Below, one piece after another: positions 44,963-52,967 of a stretch of DNA of 64,000 nt (its first letter is position 1; each line of letters starts with the position of its first letter). The position numbers were made by a program, and so were the translations under genes. The DNA comes from Aristaeella hokkaidonensis (GTDB lineage: Bacteria > Bacillota > Clostridia > Christensenellales > Aristaeellaceae), in NCBI RefSeq assembly GCF_018128945.1, contig NZ_CP068393.1, positions 3,038,001 through 3,102,000 on the forward strand, written 5' to 3'. The notes under the pieces were generated by a model, which made no database searches, was not told the origin of the DNA, and saw only the letters and a program-made list of their open reading frames with translations.

Positions 44963-44991
44963 TTGATTTATAAGCGATCATGAGGTATAAT
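44963..44991 (+). promoter_or_regulatory. Promoter of the preQ1 riboswitch and queT
   Basis: TTGATT, 17-bp spacer, TATAAT. Start about 44998, just ahead of the riboswitch. Confidence 0.75.
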
Positions 44992-45010
44992 GCGCAGGCG
45001 CCTTACGCGC

Positions 45011-45052
45011 GGTGAGTTCGAGACCTTCCTCACCTAAAACAAAACTAAAGGA
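45011..45052 (+). promoter_or_regulatory. preQ1-I riboswitch overlapping the queT ribosome binding site
   Basis: A short stem GGTGAG/CTCACC encloses the loop TTCGAGACCTTC and is followed by the A-rich tail AAAACAAAACTAAAGGA that forms the pseudoknot in class-I preQ1 aptamers. The tail contains the AAAGGA ribosome binding site, so bound preQ1 should hide it. The downstream gene is a queuosine-precursor transporter, as expected. Confidence 0.78.
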
Positions 45053-45062
45053 TGGGATTATT

Positions 45063-45593
45063 ATGAGAAAACTGTCAACTAAGGAACTAACCATTAGCAG
45101 CATGATTGCCGCGCTGTATGTGGTACTGACCTGGGTCGCAAACCTGGCCGGCTTGGCCAGCGGCGCCATTCAGGTTCGTCTGTCTGAAGCGCTGACGATT
45201 ATGCCGGTCTTTACGGCTGCTGCTGTACCCGGCCTGACAATCGGCTGCGTGTTGGCAAATATCCTTTTTGGCCTGGGTCCGGTGGATATTCTCCTGGGCA
45301 GCGTGGCCACGTTGCTGGGAGCGATCGGAACCCGCCTGCTGAAGGATAAGCCCCTGCTGGCCTGGATTCCGCCGGTGATCAGCAATATGCTGATTGTACC
45401 TATCGTATTGTTGATTTATCATTTCCCGGATGTTTCGGTCACCATTCCGTTTACCCAGACAACGATCAATGCCTCCGGTTATCTTCCCCTTATGATCACT
45501 GTGGGAATTGGTGAGATTATAAGCTGCGGTGTGCTGGGCCTGCTCCTGTGGAGATCCCTGAAGAACATTCCGGCGATCAAAGAAATGAAATAA
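45063..45593 (+). CDS. queT: QueT-family queuosine precursor transporter
   Basis: 176 aa from ATG 45063 with six hydrophobic segments. Conserved ECF S-component-like blocks of QueT are present: MIAALYVVLTW, GAIQVRLSEALTIMPVFT, PGLTIGCVLANILFG and GPVDILLGSVATLLGA. It imports preQ0/preQ1-type precursors for tRNA queuosine, probably with the shared ECF energy module. Controlled by the preQ1 riboswitch ahead of it. Confidence 0.92.
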   Translation: MRKLSTKELTISSMIAALYVVLTWVANLAGLASGAIQVRLSEALTIMPVFTAAAVPGLTIGCVLANILFGLGPVDILLGSVATLLGAIGTRLLKDKPLLAWIPPVISNMLIVPIVLLIYHFPDVSVTIPFTQTTINASGYLPLMITVGIGEIISCGVLGLLLWRSLKNIPAIKEMK

Positions 45594-45607
45594 GTTTGCT
45601 GAAACAA

Positions 45608-45653
45608 AAACCCCCGCTTTTCCCTAAGGTCTCGGGAAAGACGGGGGTTTTTT
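45608..45653 (+). terminator. Terminator of queT
   Basis: AAACCCCCG/CGGGGGTTT arms continue into a CTTTTCCC/GGGAAAG inner stem, then TTTTTT. Confidence 0.9.
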
Positions 45654-45716
45654 CAATTAACAATTAACAATGAATAATTATCCGCTGCGACGGGGGAGAT
45701 TTCTCGACTCCCCGGG

Positions 45717-45881
45717 GCTGATACCCGCAACTTCAATCGTCGCGACTGTCCCCCGGACAGATCGCTCGTTTCAGTTGACCTCACCGCCTGCAAAGCATCC
45801 GCCACTGGCGGTTGCAGGTGGTTTGCCCCGTTCTCCACTGAGAAAGAGCCACTGGCTCTTTCTCCGGGCGTTCCGAACCCC
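45717..45881. repeat. Interspersed hairpin repeat with CC-ACT-GG tips, copy B
   Basis: Matches copy A at 44674-44921 in its flanking words but with different stems that still pair. CTGTCC/GGACAG with loop CCC lies at 45746-45760. CCGCC/GGCGG with loop ACT (45799-45811) sits inside a CCTGCAA/TTGCAGG outer stem. An 11-bp GAGAAAGAGCC/GGCTCTTTCTC stem with loop ACT lies at 45840-45864. The remainder of the 586-bp gap holds the palindromic repeat pair and an AT-rich tail with a degenerate TGACAG...CTGTCAC copy near 46062-46082. Confidence 0.7.
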
Positions 45882-45912
45882 AGAATGACAATGTGGAGGC
45901 AGCGGAGAAGAG

Positions 45913-45990
45913 AAATGTGACAACAGGGACAGACTAACTGTCACGTTCCTTTGGAATGATGACAGTTAGTCTGTCCCTGTTGTCACATTT
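45913..45990. repeat. Tail-to-tail pair of palindromic repeats forming a perfect 31-bp inverted repeat
   Basis: Arms 45913-45943 and 45960-45990 are exact reverse complements with a 16-nt loop. Each arm is one copy of the unit seen at 43830. No T-tract follows, so it is not a simple terminator. Confidence 0.7.
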
Positions 45991-46179
45991 CGCATAACGG
46001 GCGGGATGTTTTGCTTTTGGTGTTGTGGAGGCAATGGAGAGCGGAAACGAAAAGATGACAGAGCAACAGATCAACTGTCACATAACGAAAAGGAGCAGTT
46101 CGATTGAACCGCTCCTTTTGATTGGCTGTAACACTATATCATTCTGCATTCTTAATTCTGCATTGCTGTATCACAAATA

Positions 46180-47664
46180 TCATTTGTGATACAGCTTATG
46201 GCTCTGGTAGCCGGGATCACAGGTCAGGGTGACGCCCAGACGGCGGAAGGTGTTGTCGTCCACCGCGGGGAGAATGACCGTGGAGTGGGCTTCGCAGTTC
46301 TTCAGCTTCGGCAGTTTGCTCAGGGCCCGGGCGGCGTTGTAGTTGGTAGCCGCGGAAACGGACAGGGCAACAAGCACTTCGTCAGAATGCAGACGCGGGT
46401 TGTGGTTGCCCAGGTACTTGCACTTCAGATCCTGTACGGGCTCGATAACTTCCGGAGAGATCAGGTGGGCCTTCTTCGGGATCCGGGCCAGCTTCTTCAG
46501 CGCATTCAGGATGACCGCGGCGGACGGTCCAAGCAGATCCGTGGTCTTGCCGGTGACGATCTCGCCGTTGGGCAGTTCAATGGCCAGGGCGGGATGACCG
46601 GTGGTTTCCGCCTTGGCACGGGCGGCGGCCATCACGGGACGGAGTTCCGCTTCGTTCAGGTTCAGCTGCTTCATGAGCAGCAGGATCTTTTCGGCTTCCT
46701 CTTTGGCGGCATGGCCCTGCAGGAAGGAGCAGCGGGCGGTGTAGTACCGGCGGATGATTTCCTTCTCGGCAGCCTCACGGCAGGCATCGTCATCGGTGAT
46801 GCAGTAGCCTACCATGTTCACGCCCATGTCAGTCGGGCTCTTGTAGGGGGACTTGCCCCACACATGCTCGAACAGCGCATTCAGCACCGGGAAGATTTCG
46901 ATGTCCCGGTTATAGTTGACGGTCGTCTGGCCGTAGGCTTCCAGATGGAAGGGGTCGATCATGTTCACGTCGCTCAGGTCCGCGGTGGCAGCTTCGTAAG
47001 CCACGTTGACCGGATGCTTCAGCGGCAGGTTCCAGATGGGGAAGGTTTCAAACTTGGCGTAGCCGGCCTTAATGCCGCGGCGGTTTTCCTGGTACAGCTG
47101 GCTGAGGCAGGTGGCCATCTTGCCGCTGCCGGGTCCGGGAGCGGTTACCAGCACCAGGGGGCGGGTGGTTTCCACATAATCGTTCCGGCCGAAACCGTCA
47201 TCGCTGACGATGTGTTCAATATTGGTGGGATATCCTTCAATGGGGTAGTGACGGTAGGTTTTGATGCCCTGGGCGTTCAGCCGCTGCTCAAAGGCGACGG
47301 CGGCGGGCTGGCCGGCCCAGCGGGTGAGCACCACGGAGCCCACGTACAGGCCGATGCTCCGGAAGGCGTCGATCAGCCGCAGGGTGTCCAGGTCGTAGGT
47401 GATGCCCAGGTCCCCGCGGATTTTGCTGGTTTCGATGTCGTTGGCGTTGACCGCGATCAGGATTTCTTCCTTGTCCTTCATCTTCAGCAGCATCTGGACC
47501 TTGCTGTCCGGCTGGAAGCCGGGAAGAACGCGGCTGGCGTGGAAGTCGTCAAACAGCTTGCCGCCCAGCTCCAGGTAGAGCTTGCCGCCGAATTCGTCGA
47601 TGCGCTGCATAATGCGCTCAGACTGCATCCTGGTATATTTGTCATGGTCAAAACCGAGCTTCAT
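46180..47664 (-). CDS. DUF1846-family protein
   Basis: 494 aa from ATG 47664 (GGGGGAGAG about eight bases ahead). Follows the DUF1846 family along its length: KLGFDHDKYTRMQSERIMQRI, GGKLFDDFHASRVLPGF, VTAPGPGSGKMATCLSQLY with a P-loop-like GPGSGK, PIWNLPLKHPVNVAYEAATADL and MGVNMVGYCI. Widespread in Firmicutes and Actinobacteria; biochemical role not established. A CCTGCCGG/CCGGCAGG inverted repeat lies upstream at 47767-47799. Confidence 0.9.
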   Translation of the reverse strand: MKLGFDHDKYTRMQSERIMQRIDEFGGKLYLELGGKLFDDFHASRVLPGFQPDSKVQMLLKMKDKEEILIAVNANDIETSKIRGDLGITYDLDTLRLIDAFRSIGLYVGSVVLTRWAGQPAAVAFEQRLNAQGIKTYRHYPIEGYPTNIEHIVSDDGFGRNDYVETTRPLVLVTAPGPGSGKMATCLSQLYQENRRGIKAGYAKFETFPIWNLPLKHPVNVAYEAATADLSDVNMIDPFHLEAYGQTTVNYNRDIEIFPVLNALFEHVWGKSPYKSPTDMGVNMVGYCITDDDACREAAEKEIIRRYYTARCSFLQGHAAKEEAEKILLLMKQLNLNEAELRPVMAAARAKAETTGHPALAIELPNGEIVTGKTTDLLGPSAAVILNALKKLARIPKKAHLISPEVIEPVQDLKCKYLGNHNPRLHSDEVLVALSVSAATNYNAARALSKLPKLKNCEAHSTVILPAVDDNTFRRLGVTLTCDPGYQSHKLYHK

Positions 47665-47829
47665 CTTCCGTCTCTCCCCCTTGTCAAGAACGATCAAAAC
47701 AACAAAAGATATTTTACGCTTTCAGGGCGTTTCAGGTCAAGGTGTATACGAATCATAAGGCAAAAAAATACAATGTAACCTGCCGGACAAAGAAAAACAA
47801 AAACCGGCAGGGAAAGAAACCTGCGGCTC

Positions 47830-47858
47830 TTGCTTTTCATGGCGGAAAACGGTATACT
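47830..47858 (+). promoter_or_regulatory. Promoter of the SRP RNA gene
   Basis: TTGCTT, 17-bp spacer, TATACT, placing the start at 47865-47866, the predicted RNA 5' end. Confidence 0.8.
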
Positions 47859-47865
47859 ATGCATT

Positions 47866-47992
47866 GCCGTTTGCGCGATGAGGATTGGGTCCTGTGCGAT
47901 CCTCCGGTGTGAACCCTGTCAGGTCCTGACGGAAGCAGCAGTAAGCGCTTGCGAGGATGTGCTGCAGGGGTGCCCGGTCTGAGCGCAGGCGG
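47866..47992 (+). ncRNA. ffs: Signal recognition particle RNA (small bacterial type)
   Basis: About 127 nt folding as one long hairpin: 5' GCCGTTTGCGC pairs with 3' GCGCAGGCGG. The apical domain has the SRP signature GTCAGGTCCTGACGGAAGCA and GCAGTAAG, where Ffh binds. A run of eight T residues follows. It lacks the Alu-domain extension found in Bacillus scRNA. Confidence 0.92.
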
Positions 47993-48079
47993 TTTTTTTT
48001 CTGTTCCGGGCATTGTATGCATATGGAAATATTGCTATACTTGCTTGGTGCAATTTTCTAGAGAGAAGGGTGATTTGCA

Positions 48080-49315
48080 ATGGAACTGGAACTGATCCGT
48101 CAGGCTGATCCTGAAGTAGCCGAGGCCATCGGGCTGGAGCTGAACCGTCAGCGGACCCATGTGGAACTGATTGCCAGTGAGAACTTTGTTTCTCCGGCGG
48201 TGATGGCTGCCATGGGTACCTGCCTCACAAACAAATACGCGGAAGGCTATCCGGGAAAACGCTATTACGGCGGATGCGAGTGCGTGGATATTATCGAAGA
48301 CCTGGCCCGCACGAGGGCCTGCAAGCTCTTCGGCGCTGAACACGCCAACGTCCAGCCCCACAGCGGCGCCCAGGCAAATATGGCTGTCTACTTCGCCATG
48401 CTGAAGCCCGGCGATACGGTCATGGGTATGGGCCTGTCCAACGGCGGCCACCTGACCCACGGCAGCCCCGTGAATATGTCCGGTTCCTATTTCAATTTCG
48501 TTCCCTACGGCGTTTCTTCCGAAACCGAAATGATCGATTATGAAGATGTCCGCCGCATTGCCCTGGAATGCAAGCCGAAGATGATCGTCGCCGGTGCCTC
48601 CGCTTATCCCCGTGTGATTGATTTCCCGAAACTGCGGGCAATCGCGGATGAAGTCGGCGCCCTGCTGATGGTGGATATGGCTCACATCGCCGGCCTGGTG
48701 GCTGCCGGTGAGCATCCCAGCCCCGTCCCCTTTGCTGATTTTGTGACAACCACCACCCACAAGACCCTGCGCGGTCCCCGCGGCGGTATGATCCTGTGCC
48801 GGGAAGAGTATGCCAAGGCTATTGACAAGGCCATCTTCCCCGGAACCCAGGGCGGCCCGCTGGAGCATGTGATCGCCGGTAAGGCTGTCTGCTTCGGCGA
48901 AGCGCTGAAGGAAGACTTCCGGACCTATCAGCATCAGATCATCCTGAACGCGAAGGCCATGGAAAAGACCTTCCGTGAAGAAGGCGTCCGCATGGTGTCC
49001 GGCGGAACGGACAACCACCTGCTGCTGCTGGACTTCACCGGTACGGAAATGACCGGCAAGCAGATGGAAAACCTGCTGGAAGAAGCCAACATCACGGTGA
49101 ACAAGAACACCGTGCCCAATGAGACCCGCAGCCCCTTCGTGACCAGCGGTATCCGCGTGGGTACTCCCGCCGCCACCTCCAGGGGTCTGAAGGAAGCGGA
49201 ATTTGCCAAGGTTGCCAGCTGGATCGCTAAGGTCCTGCGCGAGGGCGAAGCCGCCGTTCCGGAAATCAAGAAGCAGGTCGAAGCCATGATGGCCAACTAC
49301 CCGCTGTACGCGTAA
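48080..49315 (+). CDS. glyA: Serine hydroxymethyltransferase
   Basis: 411 aa PLP enzyme converting serine and tetrahydrofolate to glycine and methylene-THF. Blocks: [56 protein letters not shown] and [17 protein letters not shown] with the PLP-binding Lys at about residue 228. [14 protein letters not shown] lies near the end. AGAAGGGTGAT precedes the ATG. Monocistronic, with its own terminator. Confidence 0.97.
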   Translation: MELELIRQADPEVAEAIGLELNRQRTHVELIASENFVSPAVMAAMGTCLTNKYAEGYPGKRYYGGCECVDIIEDLARTRACKLFGAEHANVQPHSGAQANMAVYFAMLKPGDTVMGMGLSNGGHLTHGSPVNMSGSYFNFVPYGVSSETEMIDYEDVRRIALECKPKMIVAGASAYPRVIDFPKLRAIADEVGALLMVDMAHIAGLVAAGEHPSPVPFADFVTTTTHKTLRGPRGGMILCREEYAKAIDKAIFPGTQGGPLEHVIAGKAVCFGEALKEDFRTYQHQIILNAKAMEKTFREEGVRMVSGGTDNHLLLLDFTGTEMTGKQMENLLEEANITVNKNTVPNETRSPFVTSGIRVGTPAATSRGLKEAEFAKVASWIAKVLREGEAAVPEIKKQVEAMMANYPLYA

Positions 49316-49329
49316 GAAAGACATCCTCA

Positions 49330-49357
49330 CGGACTGCCGAAAGGCAGTCCGTTTTTT
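49330..49357 (+). terminator. Terminator of glyA
   Basis: CGGACTGCC and GGCAGTCCG arms, GAAA loop, six T residues. Confidence 0.92.
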
Positions 49358-49524
49358 GTTTGTACTTTATGAATAAGTTCGTACTTTTGTTGCACAAATG
49401 CAGCTTGTACGAAAACAGGCTACGGCCCTGAGATGTAGATATTGTCTCATTTTTTGCCGTAAAAGACAGGGGAAAAATCCCTGAAACCTTTTTATTGTAA
49501 GGGGTAGCGCTTTTCCAAAATCTG

Positions 49525-49533
49525 TGATATAAT
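49525..49533 (+). promoter_or_regulatory. Extended -10 element ahead of RNase J
   Basis: TGATATAAT in the 331-bp gap before the RNase J gene; the -35 is weak. The leader would be about 107 bases. The gap also has TTCGTAC/GTACGAA inverted words at 49378-49413 and again next to the Shine-Dalgarno (49622-49636). Confidence 0.5.
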
Positions 49534-49646
49534 GTGTCAAAGTGTGAGCTTCATAATAGCGAACCAATGAAGACACTAGGCTATCTTTATGCCTGTCGTG
49601 TTTTCTGAAATTGTTGAATATTTGTACGTACGAAAGGAGGTTCACT

Positions 49647-51323
49647 GTGGGCACGAAGAGTCAGGAAAAGGAAGCTTCACGGCTGCGGATTGTCTCTCTT
49701 GGTGGTGTGGACGAAATAGGCAAAAACATGTATGTTTTTGAATACGAAGATGACATCATCGTCGTGGACTGCGGCAGCGTGTTCCCGAAGGAAGACATGC
49801 TGGGAGTGGACCTGGTGATTCCGGACATCACCTATCTGATGGGGAAACGGGATCATATCCGCGGTTATCTCTTTACCCATGGCCATGAAGACCATATCGG
49901 CGCAACTCCCTATATTTTAAAACAAGCGCCTTCGCATATATACGGCACCAAGCTGACGATGGCGCTGGTGGATCTGAAACTGAAGGAATACCGGGTGGAA
50001 GGCATCCCGATGCACGTGGTACAGCCCCGGGATACCGTCCAGCTGGGACAGTTCAGCTGCCAGTTCATTCACGTCAGCCACTCCATTGCCGGCGCCTGCG
50101 CCATTGCAATCACCTGCCCGGCGGGCACGGTCATCTGCAGCGGCGACTTTAAGGTGGACTATACGCCCATTGACGGACAGATCACAGACCTGCAGACCTT
50201 CGCCAAATACGGTGAGCAGGGCGTGCTGGCCTTCCTGTGTGAATCCACCAACGTGGAACGCTCCGGCTACACCATGAGCGAACTGAAGGTCGGCGAGACC
50301 TTTGAAAACCTGTTTGCACAGGCGGGCGGCCGTGTAATCGTGGCTATGTTCGCCAGCAACATTCACCGTATGCAGATGATTATCGACAACGCGATCCGTT
50401 ACGGGCGCCGCGTCTGCTTCATCGGCCGCAGTATGGTGAACGTCAGCCGCGTGGCAATGAGCATCGGGGAACTGCGGATTCCCGAGGGCTGGCTGATTGA
50501 CATGGACGTGCTGGATGACTATCCGGACAACGAAGTGCTGGTGATGACCACCGGCAGCCAGGGCGAGCCGATGGCGGGCCTGACCCGCATGGCCTACGCC
50601 GAGCACCGGAAACTGCAGATCCGCCAGAGCGACATGGTGATCATCTCCTCCACGCCGATTCCCGGCAACGAGAAGTTTATCTCCCGCGTGATCAACCAGC
50701 TATACCGGCTGGGCGCGCAGGTCATTTACAGCCGCATGGCTGAGGTACACGTTTCCGGCCACGCCTGCCAGGAGGAAATCAAGCTCCTGCATGCGCTGGT
50801 CCGGCCGAAGTACTTCATCCCGGTCCACGGCGAATACCGCATGATGTGGCAGCACGCCATCCTGGCGGAAGCCATGGGCGTTCCCAGCCAGAATATCGTC
50901 ATTCCGGAGCTGGGCCAGGTGATTGAGATGAACCAGGATGTCCTGGCCCTGGGCGAACAGGTGCCCGTGGGCGGCGTGCTGGTGGACGGCCTGGGCGTCG
51001 GCGACGTCGGAAACGTGGTGCTCCGCGACCGGAAGCACCTGTCCCAGGACGGCCTGCTGATCGTTGTGCTGGCTATCGACCGGGACGAGCAGAAACTTGT
51101 ATCCGGTCCGGATATCGTTTCCCGCGGTTTCATCTATGTGAAGGAAAACGAAGACATCATCGACAGCACCCAGGAGCTGGTCCGTCAGATCCTGGCCAAG
51201 AGCAGCCTGGAAGGCGACAACTGGCCGGAACTGAAGAACAACATCAAGGACGAAGTGCACCGCTTCATCTTCGACAAGATCAAGCGGAACCCGATGATCC
51301 TGCCGATCATCCTGGACGTGTAA
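49647..51323 (+). CDS. rnj: Ribonuclease J
   Basis: 558 aa from GTG 49647, chosen because AAAGGAGG lies six bases ahead. Metallo-beta-lactamase/beta-CASP nuclease: the metal motif THGHEDHIGA at about residue 77, VVDCGSVFP, HVSHSIAGACAI and CSGDFKVDYTP. The beta-CASP part has FASNIHRMQMIIDNA, MTTGSQGEPMAGLTRMA, HVSGHACQEE and PVHGEYRMMWQH. Processes and degrades RNA with endo- and 5'-exonuclease activity. A YlbF-family gene, another mRNA-decay factor, follows. Confidence 0.95.
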   Translation: MGTKSQEKEASRLRIVSLGGVDEIGKNMYVFEYEDDIIVVDCGSVFPKEDMLGVDLVIPDITYLMGKRDHIRGYLFTHGHEDHIGATPYILKQAPSHIYGTKLTMALVDLKLKEYRVEGIPMHVVQPRDTVQLGQFSCQFIHVSHSIAGACAIAITCPAGTVICSGDFKVDYTPIDGQITDLQTFAKYGEQGVLAFLCESTNVERSGYTMSELKVGETFENLFAQAGGRVIVAMFASNIHRMQMIIDNAIRYGRRVCFIGRSMVNVSRVAMSIGELRIPEGWLIDMDVLDDYPDNEVLVMTTGSQGEPMAGLTRMAYAEHRKLQIRQSDMVIISSTPIPGNEKFISRVINQLYRLGAQVIYSRMAEVHVSGHACQEEIKLLHALVRPKYFIPVHGEYRMMWQHAILAEAMGVPSQNIVIPELGQVIEMNQDVLALGEQVPVGGVLVDGLGVGDVGNVVLRDRKHLSQDGLLIVVLAIDRDEQKLVSGPDIVSRGFIYVKENEDIIDSTQELVRQILAKSSLEGDNWPELKNNIKDEVHRFIFDKIKRNPMILPIILDV

Positions 51324-51346
51324 GCACCGTCCGGAGCGCCGGTTCG

Positions 51347-51375
51347 TTGCGCTTTAAAGGAAAAATGGATATAAT
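51347..51375 (+). promoter_or_regulatory. Promoter of the ylbF-mltG-U32-vanW operon
   Basis: TTGCGC, 17-bp spacer, TATAAT. The expected start (about 51382) falls inside the hairpin at 51376-51412. Confidence 0.68.
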
Positions 51376-51412
51376 AACGGTCAGGAGGAAGCGAAACGCT
51401 CCCCTGACCGTT
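51376..51412 (+). terminator. Hairpin after RNase J, embedded in the next promoter
   Basis: AACGGTCAGG and CCTGACCGTT arms continue into GGAAGCG/CGCTCC with an AAA loop, then TGTTTATT. It can terminate RNase J transcripts or form the 5' end of the next message. Confidence 0.6.
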
Positions 51413-51437
51413 GTTTATTACGAGGAGGATGAGGGGC

Positions 51438-51788
51438 ATGGATTATTCATCGACGTACCGCCTGGCGCAGGACATCCGCGACAGTGAAGAATATAAAACC
51501 TATCATGAGCTGAAGGAACAGGTCATGGCGGAAGAAACCACCGCGGCCCTGGTGAAGGAATACCGGAAGCTGCAGATGACCATCCAGATGTCCGCCATGA
51601 GCGGAAAGGCAGCGGATGAGGAGGATATGCAGCGGTTTTCCGGCATATCCAGCCTGCTGTTCTCCAAACCGGAGGTCAGCCGCTTCCTGCTGTCTGAAAT
51701 GCAGCTGCAGCAGGCGCTGGCGGATATCTTCAAAATCGTGACCGAAGCGGCGGATCTGGACATCGCCGTTCCCGGAGTCGAGGGCTGA
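51438..51788 (+). CDS. YlbF/YmcA-family regulator
   Basis: 116 aa all-helical protein from ATG 51438 (GAGGAGG ahead). The family pattern includes YRLAQDIRDSEEYKTYHELKEQV, ALVKEYRKLQMTIQ and LLLSEMQLQQALADIF-like helices. In Bacillus YlbF and YmcA, with YaaT, steer RNase Y and development. Its place just after RNase J fits an RNA-decay role. Ends five bases before mltG. Confidence 0.82.
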   Translation: MDYSSTYRLAQDIRDSEEYKTYHELKEQVMAEETTAALVKEYRKLQMTIQMSAMSGKAADEEDMQRFSGISSLLFSKPEVSRFLLSEMQLQQALADIFKIVTEAADLDIAVPGVEG

Positions 51789-51791
51789 GCA

Positions 51792-52967
51792 TTGAGTAAA
51801 AGGGACACATACCGCAGCGTGCGGGATGAACGGGAATACGGACTCTACTGGTACAGCGGGCTGTGGCACATTCTCCGCCCGATCCTGGTGGGGCTGACGG
51901 TTCTCATTCTGGTAGTGGGCATCGGAATGACCGTATGGAATAAGCTGTACGGCAGTTTTCTTGCGCCTGTGGATCCGGACGATCCCACGGAATACAGCTT
52001 TGAGATCAGCAGCGGCGACAGCCTGAACAAGGTAGCCACCAACCTGGAAAAAGCCGGACTGATCCGGAGCAAGAGCCTGTTCAAATACTACTGTGACTTT
52101 GCCGGTATGGGCCAGAAGATCCAGGTGGGCAGCTATACCATGACCAAGGGGATGCAGATGACGGAGATTGCCGATCTGCTGACCACCGGCGACGGCAACC
52201 CGCTGGTTCGCAACATTACATTGATCCCCGGCGAGACGATCGAGGACTTCGCGGCACGGCTGGTGAAGAACGGCGTGCTGGAGAACGCGGACAAGCTGCT
52301 GGCCATCTGTAAGGACGGCAAAGCGTTCCAGGATTATTACTACGTCAAGGACGTGCTGGTTACCGGCCAGCCGGAAAAGCGTAAATACGTGCTGGAGGGC
52401 TATCTGGCTCCCAACACTTACGAAGTATACGTTTCCGCCACGGAAGAGGAGATCGTCAAAAAGCTGCTGAGCCAGACCGAGACAGTCTTCACGGAAGAAA
52501 ACCAAGCGCGGGCGGAAGAACTGGGCCTGAACATGGACCAGGTGCTGACCCTGGCCAGCCTGATCGAAAAAGAAGCAAAGGCCAGCGACTTTACCAAGGT
52601 CAGCGCGGTGTTCCACAACCGCCTGAAGGAAAACATGAAGCTGGAAAGCGACGTTACGGTTCATTACATTACCGGCGTCCGGAAGATGTCCCTGTCTGAC
52701 AGCGACCTGAACACAGACAGCCCCTACAACACCTACCGGGTGACGGGACTGCCGCTGGGACCGATCTGCAACCCTTCTGCCGACGCAATCCGCGCGGCAC
52801 TCTATCCGGATGAGAGTATGGTGAACGAAAAATACCTGTTCTTCTGCGCCAAGGAGCCGGAGAGCGGGGAGCTGTATTTCTCCAAGACGCTGGACCAGCA
52901 CCGCCGCGCGGTGGAAATCTACGCGCCTTACTGGAAGAAGTATGACGAGGAGAGGGGGATCCAGTAA
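51792..52967 (+). CDS. mltG: Endolytic murein transglycosylase MltG
   Basis: 391 aa with a TTG start at 51792 (GAGGG eight bases ahead). One N-terminal membrane helix (LRPILVGLTVLILVVGIGM) and a LysM-like region (YSFEISSGDSLNKVA) precede the YceG domain. The catalytic Glu is in LASLIEKEAKASDF (about residue 260), followed by SAVFHNRLKENMKLESD and the NTYRVTGLPLGPICNP block. Trims nascent glycan strands at the membrane. Next gene starts at the last base of its stop. Confidence 0.93.
   Translation: MSKRDTYRSVRDEREYGLYWYSGLWHILRPILVGLTVLILVVGIGMTVWNKLYGSFLAPVDPDDPTEYSFEISSGDSLNKVATNLEKAGLIRSKSLFKYYCDFAGMGQKIQVGSYTMTKGMQMTEIADLLTTGDGNPLVRNITLIPGETIEDFAARLVKNGVLENADKLLAICKDGKAFQDYYYVKDVLVTGQPEKRKYVLEGYLAPNTYEVYVSATEEEIVKKLLSQTETVFTEENQARAEELGLNMDQVLTLASLIEKEAKASDFTKVSAVFHNRLKENMKLESDVTVHYITGVRKMSLSDSDLNTDSPYNTYRVTGLPLGPICNPSADAIRAALYPDESMVNEKYLFFCAKEPESGELYFSKTLDQHRRAVEIYAPYWKKYDEERGIQ

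Noticed and set aside
44602..45000. Small overlapping frames in the gap before queT and again at 45653-45888
   Set aside because: They lie in the interspersed hairpin repeat and come from its palindromic words, not from selected coding sequence.
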